From NCBI GenBank assembly GCA_900553005.1, contig USBU01000012.1:1-13911 (forward strand): a stretch of DNA of 13,911 nucleotides, given 5' to 3'. The translations under genes were made by a program, and so were the position numbers. Positions within the stretch are counted from its first letter, which is position 1, and each line of letters starts with the position of its first letter. Source of the DNA: an uncultured Eubacteriales bacterium. Its GTDB lineage: Bacteria > Bacillota > Clostridia > Christensenellales > Pumilibacteraceae. This document shows positions 7,134 through 13,864 of this stretch, one piece after another. The notes beneath the pieces were generated by a model. That model saw only the letters and a list, made by a program, of their open reading frames with translations. It was not told the DNA's origin and made no database searches.

Positions 7134-7167
7134 TTGACTTGGAGTTTGCTCCAAGCATTATGATAAT
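7134..7167 (+). promoter_or_regulatory. MerR-type promoter with 19-bp spacer and operator dyad
   Basis: TTGACT (7134-7139) and TATGAT (7159-7164) are separated by 19 bp, the stretched spacing characteristic of promoters activated by MerR-family proteins through DNA distortion. Centred in the spacer is a perfect dyad, CTTGGAG (7138-7144) and CTCCAAG (7149-7155), separated by TTTG. From memory this closely resembles the operators of AdhR/NmlR-type regulators. A normally spaced alternative is not evident, so the merR operon is probably autoactivated. Confidence 0.85.
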
Positions 7168-7193
7168 GTAAATAAAAGCAAGGAGAAAATATC

Positions 7194-7580
7194 ATGACGA
7201 TAGCCGAAGTTGTAAATAAATACGGCTTAAGCGCGGATACGCTCAGGTATTACGAGCGCGTGGGAATAATACCGCCGGTTCCGCGCAAAAACGGCATAAG
7301 AAATTATGACGACGAGTCGTGCCGCTGGATCGAGCTTATGCGCTGTTTGCGCTCGGCGGGGGTAAGCATAGACGCGCTGATTGAATTTGTTACGCTTTAC
7401 CTTCAGGGCGATAGCACTGCCGCCGCACGCAAGGCGATTTTGGTCGAGCAGCGCGAAATTTTACGCGAGCGGCTGGATAAGCTTAAGGCTACGTTAAAAA
7501 GATTGGACTATAAAATAGAAAATTACGACAAAATACTTGCCGGCGGTAATCCCGGCGGAAAAAAGGAGATTGATTTATGA
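7194..7580 (+). CDS. MerR-family regulator, AdhR/NmlR-like (electrophile or thiol stress)
   Basis: A 128-residue MerR-family activator. The N-terminal winged helix-turn-helix reads IAEVVNKYGLSADTLRYYERVG then IIPPVPRKNGIRNYDDESCRWI, followed by a long C-terminal dimerisation helix (about 75-115). The family motif LRYYE is intact. Two cysteines are present, Cys43 and Cys51; Cys51 in MRCLRSAGVSI lies where AdhR/NmlR-type aldehyde-sensing regulators carry their conserved cysteine. The short C-terminal end lacks the metal-binding cysteines of mercury, zinc or copper sensors, so an electrophile or aldehyde signal is more likely. AAGGAG at 7180-7185 lies 8 nt before the ATG. Its stop overlaps the start of the flavoprotein gene (ATGA), so the two are co-expressed, and the dyad upstream is very probably its own binding site. 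The signal is inferred, not shown. Confidence 0.93.
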   Translation: MTIAEVVNKYGLSADTLRYYERVGIIPPVPRKNGIRNYDDESCRWIELMRCLRSAGVSIDALIEFVTLYLQGDSTAAARKAILVEQREILRERLDKLKATLKRLDYKIENYDKILAGGNPGGKKEIDL

Positions 7581-8113
7581 AGAAAGTGCTTGTTATTTCA
7601 TCCAGTCCGAGGCGGGGCGGCAATTCCGACGCGCTGGCCGACGAGTTTTTAAAAGGCGCGTTAAAATCAGGAAAGGCGGCGGAAAAAATATTTCTTGCCG
7701 ATAAAAAAATCGCTTACTGCACGGGCTGCGGGGCATGTGGCAGTACCGGGACTTGCGTCATTAACGACGATATGCGCAAGATCCTTGATAAAATGATCGA
7801 AGCGGACGTAATAGTCTTGGCTACGCCCGTATACTTTTATTCGATGTGCGCTCAGCTTAAAACACTGATAGATCGCACCGTACCCAAATACAACGACATT
7901 GCGGGCAAGGAATTTTATTTTATACTTACCGCGGCGGATACCGAGGCGCGGATGATGTCGCGCACATTGGAGGCGCTTCGCGGTTTTACAGAGGATTGTC
8001 TGCCCGCGTCTAAGGAATGCGGCGTTATAATGGGACTGGGAGTCTGGCGCAAGGGCGAAATAGAGGGAAACCCGGCCTTGAAAGAGGCTTATGAAGCCGG
8101 CTTAAACGCTTAA
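7577..8113 (+). CDS. Flavodoxin-fold FMN reductase / iron-sulfur flavoprotein-like
   Basis: A 178-residue protein of the NADPH-dependent FMN reductase superfamily. MKKVLVISSSPRRGGNSD at the N terminus is the FMN phosphate-binding loop, and LATPVYFYSMCAQLKTLIDR (about 81-101) is the second flavin-contact motif. Between them are four cysteines, Cys48, Cys51, Cys54 and Cys60, in a CX2CX2CX5C pattern. This fits the compact [4Fe-4S] motif described for archaeal iron-sulfur flavoproteins, though many small bacterial relatives keep similar cysteines without a proven cluster. The start overlaps the merR stop by 4 nt (ATGA) and has AAAGGAG at 7562-7568. Co-regulation with an AdhR-like regulator suggests it reduces quinones, enones or other electrophiles. 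Substrate and cofactor content cannot be read from sequence. Confidence 0.9.
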   Translation: MKKVLVISSSPRRGGNSDALADEFLKGALKSGKAAEKIFLADKKIAYCTGCGACGSTGTCVINDDMRKILDKMIEADVIVLATPVYFYSMCAQLKTLIDRTVPKYNDIAGKEFYFILTAADTEARMMSRTLEALRGFTEDCLPASKECGVIMGLGVWRKGEIEGNPALKEAYEAGLNA

Positions 8114-8225
8114 TTTTTTTACGCCGCTGTTCGCCGCGGATTTAATCGGAAATCCTGCTGCTATAATCTGCCGGATATAGATTGATATTTACGCCGTTTT
8201 GACGGGTAAATACGGTCGGACATAT

Positions 8226-8260
8226 AAAAAAACGAGTCGGATAAAACCTACTCGTTTTTG
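8226..8260. terminator. Bidirectional rho-independent terminator
   Basis: AAAAACGAGT (8228-8237) pairs with ACTCGTTTTT (8250-8259); after one C/T mismatch GG/CC (8239-8240 with 8247-8248) extend the stem around an ATAAAA loop. On the plus strand the stem is followed by T5-G-T5, on the minus strand by T7. It lies between the flavoprotein stop (8113) and the stop of the minus-strand zinc-ribbon gene (8282), so it can end both transcripts. Confidence 0.9.
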
Positions 8261-8281
8261 TTTTTATGTTTGTTGTTCGTT

Positions 8282-8761
8282 TTACAGCTTTTTGCCGCAG
8301 TTGCCGCAAAAGACGCTGTCTGCTTCTGCCGTGCTTCCGCAGTCGGGGCATGTTTTTCGCAAGGGACGGCCGCACGCTTTGCAGAATTTGTTGTTTTTAT
8401 CATTGGTTTCTCCGCATTCGCAAATTACCGTATCCGAAGTCAGTCCGCTTTTTGCCGCGGAGGCGATATCGGCAACGGCCGGCTTTATTTCCTTGGCCGT
8501 TTCGTTGATTATGTCAACGGATTCGTTTTTGACGTACCTGGTAATTTCTTTTTTAAATGCAAACATGGTTATCATGCCGCCTATTGCGATAACGGGCAGT
8601 CCCAGCATCAGACACCAAAACTTTCCCGGCATGCCGTTGTGTGAAAATAAATCGATAAAACCTATCGCTGCTAAAACTACGCCGCCGGCGATTATAACCG
8701 GCCCGATTATTTTAAGTATGAGCTTTGTGCGCGCGTGACGTCTTTTTTCTTCATCGTTCAT
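8282..8761 (-). CDS. Membrane protein with C-terminal double zinc ribbon
   Basis: A 159-residue protein of unknown specific function. Residues about 13-36 and 49-69 are two hydrophobic helices, followed by a charged and helical linker and two zinc-ribbon units: Cys114, Cys116, Cys127, Cys130 and Cys138, Cys141, Cys152, Cys155. The first unit begins CxC instead of the usual CxxC, while the second is a regular CxxC...CxxC. The basic N terminus and the two segments suggest both ends lie in the cytoplasm, so the ribbons would face inside. GGAGGT (8767-8772, minus) lies 5 nt before the ATG. It has its own promoter right after the upstream M48 peptidase gene, is on the same strand and may be a partner, but nothing shows this directly. 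Double-zinc-ribbon membrane proteins are common in Clostridia and mostly uncharacterised. Confidence 0.85.
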   Translation of the reverse strand: MNDEEKRRHARTKLILKIIGPVIIAGGVVLAAIGFIDLFSHNGMPGKFWCLMLGLPVIAIGGMITMFAFKKEITRYVKNESVDIINETAKEIKPAVADIASAAKSGLTSDTVICECGETNDKNNKFCKACGRPLRKTCPDCGSTAEADSVFCGNCGKKL

Positions 8762-8779
8762 GTTTCACCTCCGAGACTG

Positions 8780-8808
8780 ATTATAGCTTATTGTATTTGT
8801 TCAGTCAA
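8780..8808 (-). promoter_or_regulatory. Sigma-70-type promoter for the zinc-ribbon gene
   Basis: On the minus strand TTGACT (8803-8808), a 17-nt spacer and TATAAT (8780-8785) form a near-consensus promoter inside the 57-bp gap after the M48 gene. The transcript would start only a few bases before the ribosome site, giving a leader near 12 nt. Confidence 0.75.
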
Positions 8809-8818
8809 GATAAATAAG

Positions 8819-10864
8819 TTATTTTGCGCCTTCGTATATAAGAGAGCCGTCGATATTTTTGATTTTATTATACTCTTTAACGTTGTAGATATTGCAGAAG
8901 AACTGATAATCTCTGCTGTCGCTGAGCATATCCAAAGCTTCGTAAATCGCGGCGGCGGCCTCAAGAAGGTCGGCTATATTTTTAAACTTGCCGAATTCGA
9001 TGCAAACGGGATAATGAGCGGCGTCGTCCTTGTCCGTGTATTTGCAGGCGTATATGCGTTCGACGCCGTTTTTGCCGGCGGCAAGCACCGCGTCGGTAAT
9101 TTCTTTGACGGCGTTTTCGTCGAGCCCGCATTTCTCCGCTTCGGTCTCCGCGGTAAACTTGTTGCGCTCGGCCTTATCCATGGATTCCTGTATAACGTCC
9201 GCGACTTCCGCGCGGTATTCGTCCAGCAGCTTCTGATTGCCGGTTTTGATTGCGTATTTGCCGATACAGTCGATGGCCGCATTCGTAAGATTAACATTGA
9301 CTGCGGCGGCCTTAAAGCACTCTATACAGCCGTCGTCGCATCTGCCGGAAAGAATTACGCCTTTGAAAAAGCTTGCTTTGTAGGAGTTGGGAGTCGATTC
9401 GATAAGTCTGTCCGCTATACGCAGCGCCTTATCGTCGTCTATACCGTAATACGCCTGTACCGCGGCCAGCATAAGCGCTTCGCCGGGAGCTTCGCCGCTG
9501 CTTTCCGCCGCCTCGAAAGCACGCATGGTTTCCGTGCGTTTAATGTAAAATTCCTCGCGGTATTTGCCGTAATCGCTCCGATTGCGTTCGTTCAGCAGCC
9601 GGTCGGCAAGCTTGACCGCATTAAGCTGCTGAGCGCGGTATTCGGCGTTGGTTTCGGTTTTAAATGCGTCGTAATCGCTTCCGCCCAAGGCCTTTTTGCG
9701 CATTGAAAAGGTGGGATGAGAGTCGTTGTTGGCGGGAAGCTCGCGTTCAAGCTGTAAAAGCCATTTGTCCGCGTATTTTTTAAGATATTGCGGATACAGA
9801 TTATACATTCTGGAAGCGAAATCAAGCGGAGCTTCTTCGCTTGCGTAAAAATCGTAATCCAGCTCTCGTTTAGGCGTTTCGCGGTACATGGCCAAAAGAG
9901 CCGTTTTGGCCAGAGCGTCCAGATATTCCTTGCCGTCGCCAAGCGCACCGACCGTCTCGTCGGCCTTGATTTCATGATGCTTTGACGCGATCATCATGTA
10001 TATATTGGTATCGAAAACGATCTGCATCGCGCATCTGGAGGAAAATAGCAACTGCGTCAGCGAGGAAATAAACGTTTTTGCATGCGCGCCCGTCCAACAG
10101 CGTTCCTGAGCGGTAAAATATCTGCTGCGCCTTGCGTCGGCGTTTACGACGTGCGCAAGTTCGTGCAGCATAACATTGTAAAATTCAGTCTCGGTCAGCA
10201 CGGCGGCCTCAAGCATGCCCAGATTTATATATGCGGTATTTGCGTGTTCGGTCACGCTGACGCCGTCGGTCCGGCAGTAAAATTTCAGGTTGCCCTTATA
10301 TCCGATTTTATTTGCCGCGCGCTCCGCCGACTTATATAACATGGAAAAATCTTCCCGCTTCATATATGATTTTTCATCGTAACGCGGCGTTTCGGCGGGG
10401 CTGAACGGTATGCTCGCCAAGCCGAAAACCAGCGCCGCGCCGATAACCGTTATCGGGACGGAGGCGGCAATAGGCGCGGCTGCGCCGTAGGCGTAAACGG
10501 CGGCAAGAATAATTGCCGTCAATGCAAAAATATAGACGTATGACCAGACTATCGTGGCGCGCGTCTTCTTTTCGGCGGCGGCATAGTCGGCCTCGATTTC
10601 GGCTTTAAGCTTAAGACTCATGTTTCTGACTTCGCGTACCTTCATCGCGCGTAATTTTTTTATCATCATTTTCGACAGCGCTATATTGACTATGGCCGCC
10701 GCAATTATCAGGACGGTAGACGTCGCCGCAATCGCCGCAGTTATGTTTCTGTCGGCTTCGGATGAAAATATACCTCCAGTCAAGGCTGCTCCGCAAAGTA
10801 CGATTGCGGTCAGCGCGGCTGATATAGTCCCTGTTATTTCTTTTGTTTTTAAAACCCTGTCCAT
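8819..10864 (-). CDS. Membrane-bound M48-type zinc metallopeptidase with long helical C-terminal region
   Basis: A 681-residue membrane protein. Four hydrophobic segments lie at about 13-31, 42-64, 104-126 and 130-153. The catalytic gluzincin motif HELAH is at 234-238, and the third zinc ligand and downstream Asp fit the EXXXD pattern of M48 peptidases (Glu298, Asp302 in HHEIKADE). SHPTFSMR (382-389) resembles the HPP..RI block that follows in HtpX and Ste24 relatives, so this is an M48 enzyme rather than another HExxH protein. Residues about 400-680 are mostly helical and charged, with an A/L pattern around 455-550 suggestive of TPR-like repeats. HtpX is about 280-300 residues, so this region is an addition. 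GAGGAG (10871-10876, minus) lies 6 nt before the ATG. Likely role: membrane protein quality control or processing, with the helical part binding substrate or partner. The role is inference. Confidence 0.82.
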   Translation of the reverse strand: MDRVLKTKEITGTISAALTAIVLCGAALTGGIFSSEADRNITAAIAATSTVLIIAAAIVNIALSKMMIKKLRAMKVREVRNMSLKLKAEIEADYAAAEKKTRATIVWSYVYIFALTAIILAAVYAYGAAAPIAASVPITVIGAALVFGLASIPFSPAETPRYDEKSYMKREDFSMLYKSAERAANKIGYKGNLKFYCRTDGVSVTEHANTAYINLGMLEAAVLTETEFYNVMLHELAHVVNADARRSRYFTAQERCWTGAHAKTFISSLTQLLFSSRCAMQIVFDTNIYMMIASKHHEIKADETVGALGDGKEYLDALAKTALLAMYRETPKRELDYDFYASEEAPLDFASRMYNLYPQYLKKYADKWLLQLERELPANNDSHPTFSMRKKALGGSDYDAFKTETNAEYRAQQLNAVKLADRLLNERNRSDYGKYREEFYIKRTETMRAFEAAESSGEAPGEALMLAAVQAYYGIDDDKALRIADRLIESTPNSYKASFFKGVILSGRCDDGCIECFKAAAVNVNLTNAAIDCIGKYAIKTGNQKLLDEYRAEVADVIQESMDKAERNKFTAETEAEKCGLDENAVKEITDAVLAAGKNGVERIYACKYTDKDDAAHYPVCIEFGKFKNIADLLEAAAAIYEALDMLSDSRDYQFFCNIYNVKEYNKIKNIDGSLIYEGAK

Positions 10865-10875
10865 GACAGTCTCCT

Positions 10876-10924
10876 CATTGTGTATTTGTAAACATTATAG
10901 CACATAGTTCACGTTTGCACAATG
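10876..10924. repeat. 7-bp inverted repeat flanking the M48 promoter
   Basis: CATTGTG (10876-10882) and CACAATG (10918-10924) are inverted copies enclosing the -10 and overlapping the -35 of the minus-strand promoter. It could be an operator; at this length it could also be chance. Confidence 0.25.
10894..10922 (-). promoter_or_regulatory. Sigma-70-type promoter for the M48 peptidase gene
   Basis: On the minus strand TTGTGC (10917-10922), a 17-nt spacer and TATAAT (10894-10899) with an extended -10 (TGC before it). The -35 matches consensus only in part, which the extended -10 may compensate. Confidence 0.6.
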
Positions 10925-10935
10925 TTTTATTTGCA

Positions 10936-11018
10936 TTTACGCCGAAAATCATTAAAATTGTGACGGGCGGCAATATCGGAAGTTTTTTACAAGAGTAGTT
11001 TTTGTCTTCCGGCGTAAA
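10936..11018. repeat. 9-bp inverted repeat just upstream of the recombinase gene
   Basis: TTTACGCCG (10936-10944) and CGGCGTAAA (11010-11018) are perfect inverted copies 65 bp apart. The right arm ends 8 nt before the recombinase ATG and overlaps its possible -10. Size and place would suit either an operator or a recombinase half-site pair; neither is shown. Confidence 0.4.
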
Positions 11019-11026
11019 ATAACAGT

Positions 11027-11605
11027 ATGGATAAACGTAAGCCGCCGATAAAAAAATCCGAATCACCGGACGCTTCGGAGACGGGCAGAGCAATACAGTT
11101 TTGCGAGCAGCGCGCGATATTAAAGGCAATTACCGACAAAAAGTACCGCGATTTTTTCTATTTCTGCTGCTGTACGGGTATGCGCGTAAGCGAGGCGCTT
11201 TCCGTCAAGGTTAAAAATATTGATTTTCGTAAAAGGGTGATACGCATAGACCTTAAGGATTCCAAAACAAAAAAACACCGTCGGGACGTTCCTTTCGTAA
11301 AGGAGCTGTTCGACGGTATGGATATCAAAGGCAAATTGCTTTTTCCGTCGGTGACATACGAGGGCAGCGGCAAATATTTTTGTCAGCTTTACAAACGGCT
11401 TAATCTGGATCTTAACCGTCACAGCACGCGGCACACCTTTGTCAGCGTGCTTAATCATATCGGCGTGCCTCCCGATACGGTCATGCTTTGGGCGGGGCAT
11501 ACCGATCTTAAAATGACGACCGATACATATACGCACGTCCTGAAAAACGGCAGTTCTCCGGTCCTCAGCTATCTGAAAAAGCTTAAGTCGTCGCTCAGGC
11601 TTTAG
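11027..11605 (+). CDS. Minimal tyrosine recombinase (integrase-type catalytic domain only)
   Basis: A 192-residue site-specific recombinase that would cut and rejoin DNA through a covalent 3'-phosphotyrosine. The whole catalytic set is present: Arg53 in CTGMRVSEAL, a Lys in the beta-hairpin region (about 80-83, SKTKK), His132 and Arg135 in HSTRH, His158 in WAGHTD, and the nucleophile Tyr168 in DTYTHV. The usual N-terminal SAM-like core-binding domain (about 100 residues in XerC/D and phage integrases) is absent; only about 25 basic and polar residues precede the catalytic fold. The in-frame stop TAA at 11015-11017 shows that the gene does not extend upstream. The size matches FimB/FimE-type inversion recombinases, but it could be a decayed integrase. 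No clear ribosome site precedes the ATG. It converges with ligD and no phage genes are nearby. Confidence 0.88.
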   Translation: MDKRKPPIKKSESPDASETGRAIQFCEQRAILKAITDKKYRDFFYFCCCTGMRVSEALSVKVKNIDFRKRVIRIDLKDSKTKKHRRDVPFVKELFDGMDIKGKLLFPSVTYEGSGKYFCQLYKRLNLDLNRHSTRHTFVSVLNHIGVPPDTVMLWAGHTDLKMTTDTYTHVLKNGSSPVLSYLKKLKSSLRL

Positions 11606-11627
11606 CGGCGGAAAGCAGCGACGATTT
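11585..11627 (+). terminator. Candidate terminator overlapping the recombinase stop codon
   Basis: TCGTCGCT (11588-11595) pairs with AGCGACGA (11617-11624), with GCTTT/AAAGC (11599-11603 with 11612-11616) as an inner stem after a 3-nt bulge, and AAG/TTT extending the base through one G-U pair. T4-CG-T3 follows. The recombinase stop codon lies at the inner stem and loop. No comparable structure is seen for the converging ligD transcript. Confidence 0.55.
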
Positions 11628-11671
11628 TCGTTTGCAAAAAAGGGCGGCGGGCAGACTAAGCGCGTTTCAAC

Positions 11672-13864
11672 TCAATCGAAGCACGGTTTTATTTTTTGGT
11701 TTAGTTTTGTTTTGGCAAAATCCGCCCACGGGTCTGCTTTATTCAGGCGCCTGATCGCGTCGTCGGGTTTAAATCCGTCGGGAGTAACGTTTTTCAGCTC
11801 GCGCCAGCTGACGGGCATGGATACGGTAGGAATCGGTTTTAGCCGCAGCGAGTACGGCGCTGCGCTTGTGGAGCCTAAGCCGTTTCTCTGCCAGTCGATA
11901 TAAATGCGGCCCTCTCTTTCGGACAGGCGGCTTACGGAGGTAAATTTGTCCGGATACTTGGCGGCCATTAGCTCGGCCGTTTTCTTGGAAAAAGCTCGGA
12001 CGGTGTCCCAGTCTGCCGTCGGACGGAAGGGTGCCGCTATGTGATAGCCCTTGCCTCCGCTGGTCTTAATAAAGGATTTAAGCCCCAGCTTCTCAAGCAG
12101 TTTTTTCAACTCCAGAGCGCCGCGTATCACGCTTTCTGCGTCCAGCCGTTCGTCCGGATCCAGATCAAACACCATGACGTCCGGTCTGTCCGGCGAATTC
12201 TTTTTACAGCCCCATGCGTGCAGCTCCACAGCGTTATACTGCGCAAGCGAAACGATACCGACGGCGGAGTAAATGTAAAAATAATCTTCGCCGTCTCCGG
12301 CAGGAGCGTTTCGCACGCCATCAAGCCGTTCCGACAGGTGCCGTTTGAAAAACCTTTGGCCGTGTATGCCGTCAGGACAGCATACGGCGCTTAGCAGTCT
12401 GTCTTTTATGTGAGGCATGATTCTTGGAGCGACGCGCTCGTAGTATTGCGCAACGTTCAGTTTGGTAAAGCCGCAGTCCGGAAACATTATTTTATCCGGA
12501 TGCGATATTTTGACGCCCGCAACCGTTTCTTGCGGCGTGTCCCGCCGGTAGTATTTTTCTCTGGCGGCTTCTTTAGCGGCTTTGTCATATCTCAGCCCCT
12601 TGAAGCTGGCCTGACGGAGAACGCCGTCTTTAGTCCATTCGGCAAACTCCGTTTCGGCTGTGAGCTTAGGCTTAAGCCATACCGCGTTTTCCGGCGCTTT
12701 GTCCGCGTTTTCAAATGGGCGTTTGACTTGCTTCAAGGATGCGAATTTTTCCTTCAATTCGCGCTTAACGGCCGCGTTTAGCCCCGTGCCCGCGCGTCCC
12801 GCGTATTTAAGAACGCCGTCGTCGTAATATCCAAGTATCAAAGACTTTATGCCGCCCGTGTCGTCGGGCGTATATCCCGCTATGACTAATTCCTGTTTGC
12901 GTCTTTGCTTGATTTTAATCCAGTCGCCGTTTCGCTTTCCGGCGTATTGCGACTGCGCTTTTTTGGCGACAATGCCCTCCAGTCCCTTATCCGTAATACG
13001 GTCAAAGCTTTTTTTATCCATTTTTCTGACGTAGCCGCTTAATGCCAGCGGAGGCGGGGCGTTTTTTAATACGGAGCTCAGTTTTTCTTTTCTTATAGTA
13101 AGAGGCATGTTTCTCAGATCCTTGCCGTCAAGCGCCAGAACGTCGAATATTACGTAAGTAGGAGCGCCGCCTGAGGACGGATTCTTTTCATAGGCCTGGA
13201 TTGCCTGAAAATCCGGTATTCCGTTTTTGTCCGTGACGACGATTTCTCCGTCAAGCACGGCCGCGCGGCCTTTGAAATGCGCCTCGACGGCTTTTGCGAC
13301 GGGCGTGAATTTGTCCGTAAAATCCGCGCCGTTGCGGGAAATAAGACGCGTTTTGCCTTTTTCGGTAAAGGCCAGCGCGCGGTAGCCGTCATATTTAAGC
13401 TCATACAGCCATTCGTCGCCATGGGGTACCGACTCGGCGGCTTCCGCAAGCTGGACGGAGGCCCGGTCGAAGGGATTTTTTTTGCTCGCTTGGCTTGCGC
13501 CTATCTGTTTTATCGTAAGGCCCGACCGTATGCTCGTTTTAAAGTTTTCCGTGCCCGCTTCTTTTTTAGCATACTCGTCCTTTTCCTTTATCAGCAGCCA
13601 GTTTTTTTCGTCGGCTTCGGCTGTGTCGGCCATGCGTATGAGAGCCCAGTCTCCGCGTAGCCGTTTGCCGAAAAGAGTAAATTTAAGCTCGCCCTTTTTC
13701 AGCGCGGTCTGCGGACGGACGCGCGGCTCCCAAACGCCCTCGTCCCACAGCATAACCGTTCCTCCGCCGTATTCTCCCTTAGGAATTACTCCTTCAAAAT
13801 CCGCGTATTCGACAGGATGGGGTTCGACCATTACGGCCAGCCTTTTATCGGCCGTATTGAAGGA
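11672..13864 (-). CDS. ligD: Bacterial NHEJ DNA ligase D (PE-LIG-POL), N terminus cut by the contig end
   Basis: LigD repairs double-strand breaks with Ku: it trims, fills and seals ends. The visible 730 residues run in the order phosphoesterase, ligase, polymerase. The PE part starts inside the domain (RLAVMVEPHPVEYADFEG then IPKGEYGGGTVMLWD); the upstream His/Asp/Arg catalytic strands, perhaps 60-70 residues, are lost. The ATP-dependent ligase has the adenylated Lys157 in KYDGYR, LDGEIV, EGIVAK (296-301) and WIKIK (315-319). The primase-like polymerase starts near residue 450 (ISHPDKIMFPD) and has Asp567/Asp569 in FDLDPD, KTSGGKGYHI and Asp657 in IYIDWQRN, so both other activities look intact. 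The five codons before residue 1 are adapter sequence (false peptide MYKRQ). This domain order is the one known from Pseudomonas, unlike POL-PE-LIG of mycobacteria. No ku gene is in the window; it could lie just beyond the contig end. Confidence 0.96.
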   Translation of the reverse strand, partial: SFNTADKRLAVMVEPHPVEYADFEGVIPKGEYGGGTVMLWDEGVWEPRVRPQTALKKGELKFTLFGKRLRGDWALIRMADTAEADEKNWLLIKEKDEYAKKEAGTENFKTSIRSGLTIKQIGASQASKKNPFDRASVQLAEAAESVPHGDEWLYELKYDGYRALAFTEKGKTRLISRNGADFTDKFTPVAKAVEAHFKGRAAVLDGEIVVTDKNGIPDFQAIQAYEKNPSSGGAPTYVIFDVLALDGKDLRNMPLTIRKEKLSSVLKNAPPPLALSGYVRKMDKKSFDRITDKGLEGIVAKKAQSQYAGKRNGDWIKIKQRRKQELVIAGYTPDDTGGIKSLILGYYDDGVLKYAGRAGTGLNAAVKRELKEKFASLKQVKRPFENADKAPENAVWLKPKLTAETEFAEWTKDGVLRQASFKGLRYDKAAKEAAREKYYRRDTPQETVAGVKISHPDKIMFPDCGFTKLNVAQYYERVAPRIMPHIKDRLLSAVCCPDGIHGQRFFKRHLSERLDGVRNAPAGDGEDYFYIYSAVGIVSLAQYNAVELHAWGCKKNSPDRPDVMVFDLDPDERLDAESVIRGALELKKLLEKLGLKSFIKTSGGKGYHIAAPFRPTADWDTVRAFSKKTAELMAAKYPDKFTSVSRLSEREGRIYIDWQRNGLGSTSAAPYSLRLKPIPTVSMPVSWRELKNVTPDGFKPDDAIRRLNKADPWADFAKTKLNQKIKPCFD

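Noticed and set aside
8735..9706. 323-codon plus-strand open frame opposite the M48 gene
   Set aside because: It lies antisense to a clearly coding gene with HELAH and M48 motifs, has a Phe/Val-rich composition typical of antisense shadow, and no ribosome site.
10876..10924. CATTGTG/CACAATG as an invertible element for the recombinase
   Set aside because: Only 7 bp, overlaps the M48 promoter and is more simply an operator or chance; the 9-bp pair at 10936-11018 is the better candidate.
11120..11536. 138-codon minus-strand open frame inside the recombinase gene
   Set aside because: Antisense to a frame carrying all catalytic residues of a tyrosine recombinase; no independent support.
52..13864. 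CRISPR array, toxin-antitoxin pair, prophage or defence island
   Set aside because: I saw no regularly spaced repeats, no cas-like genes, no small paired toxin/antitoxin frames and no phage structural genes. The lone recombinase is not enough.
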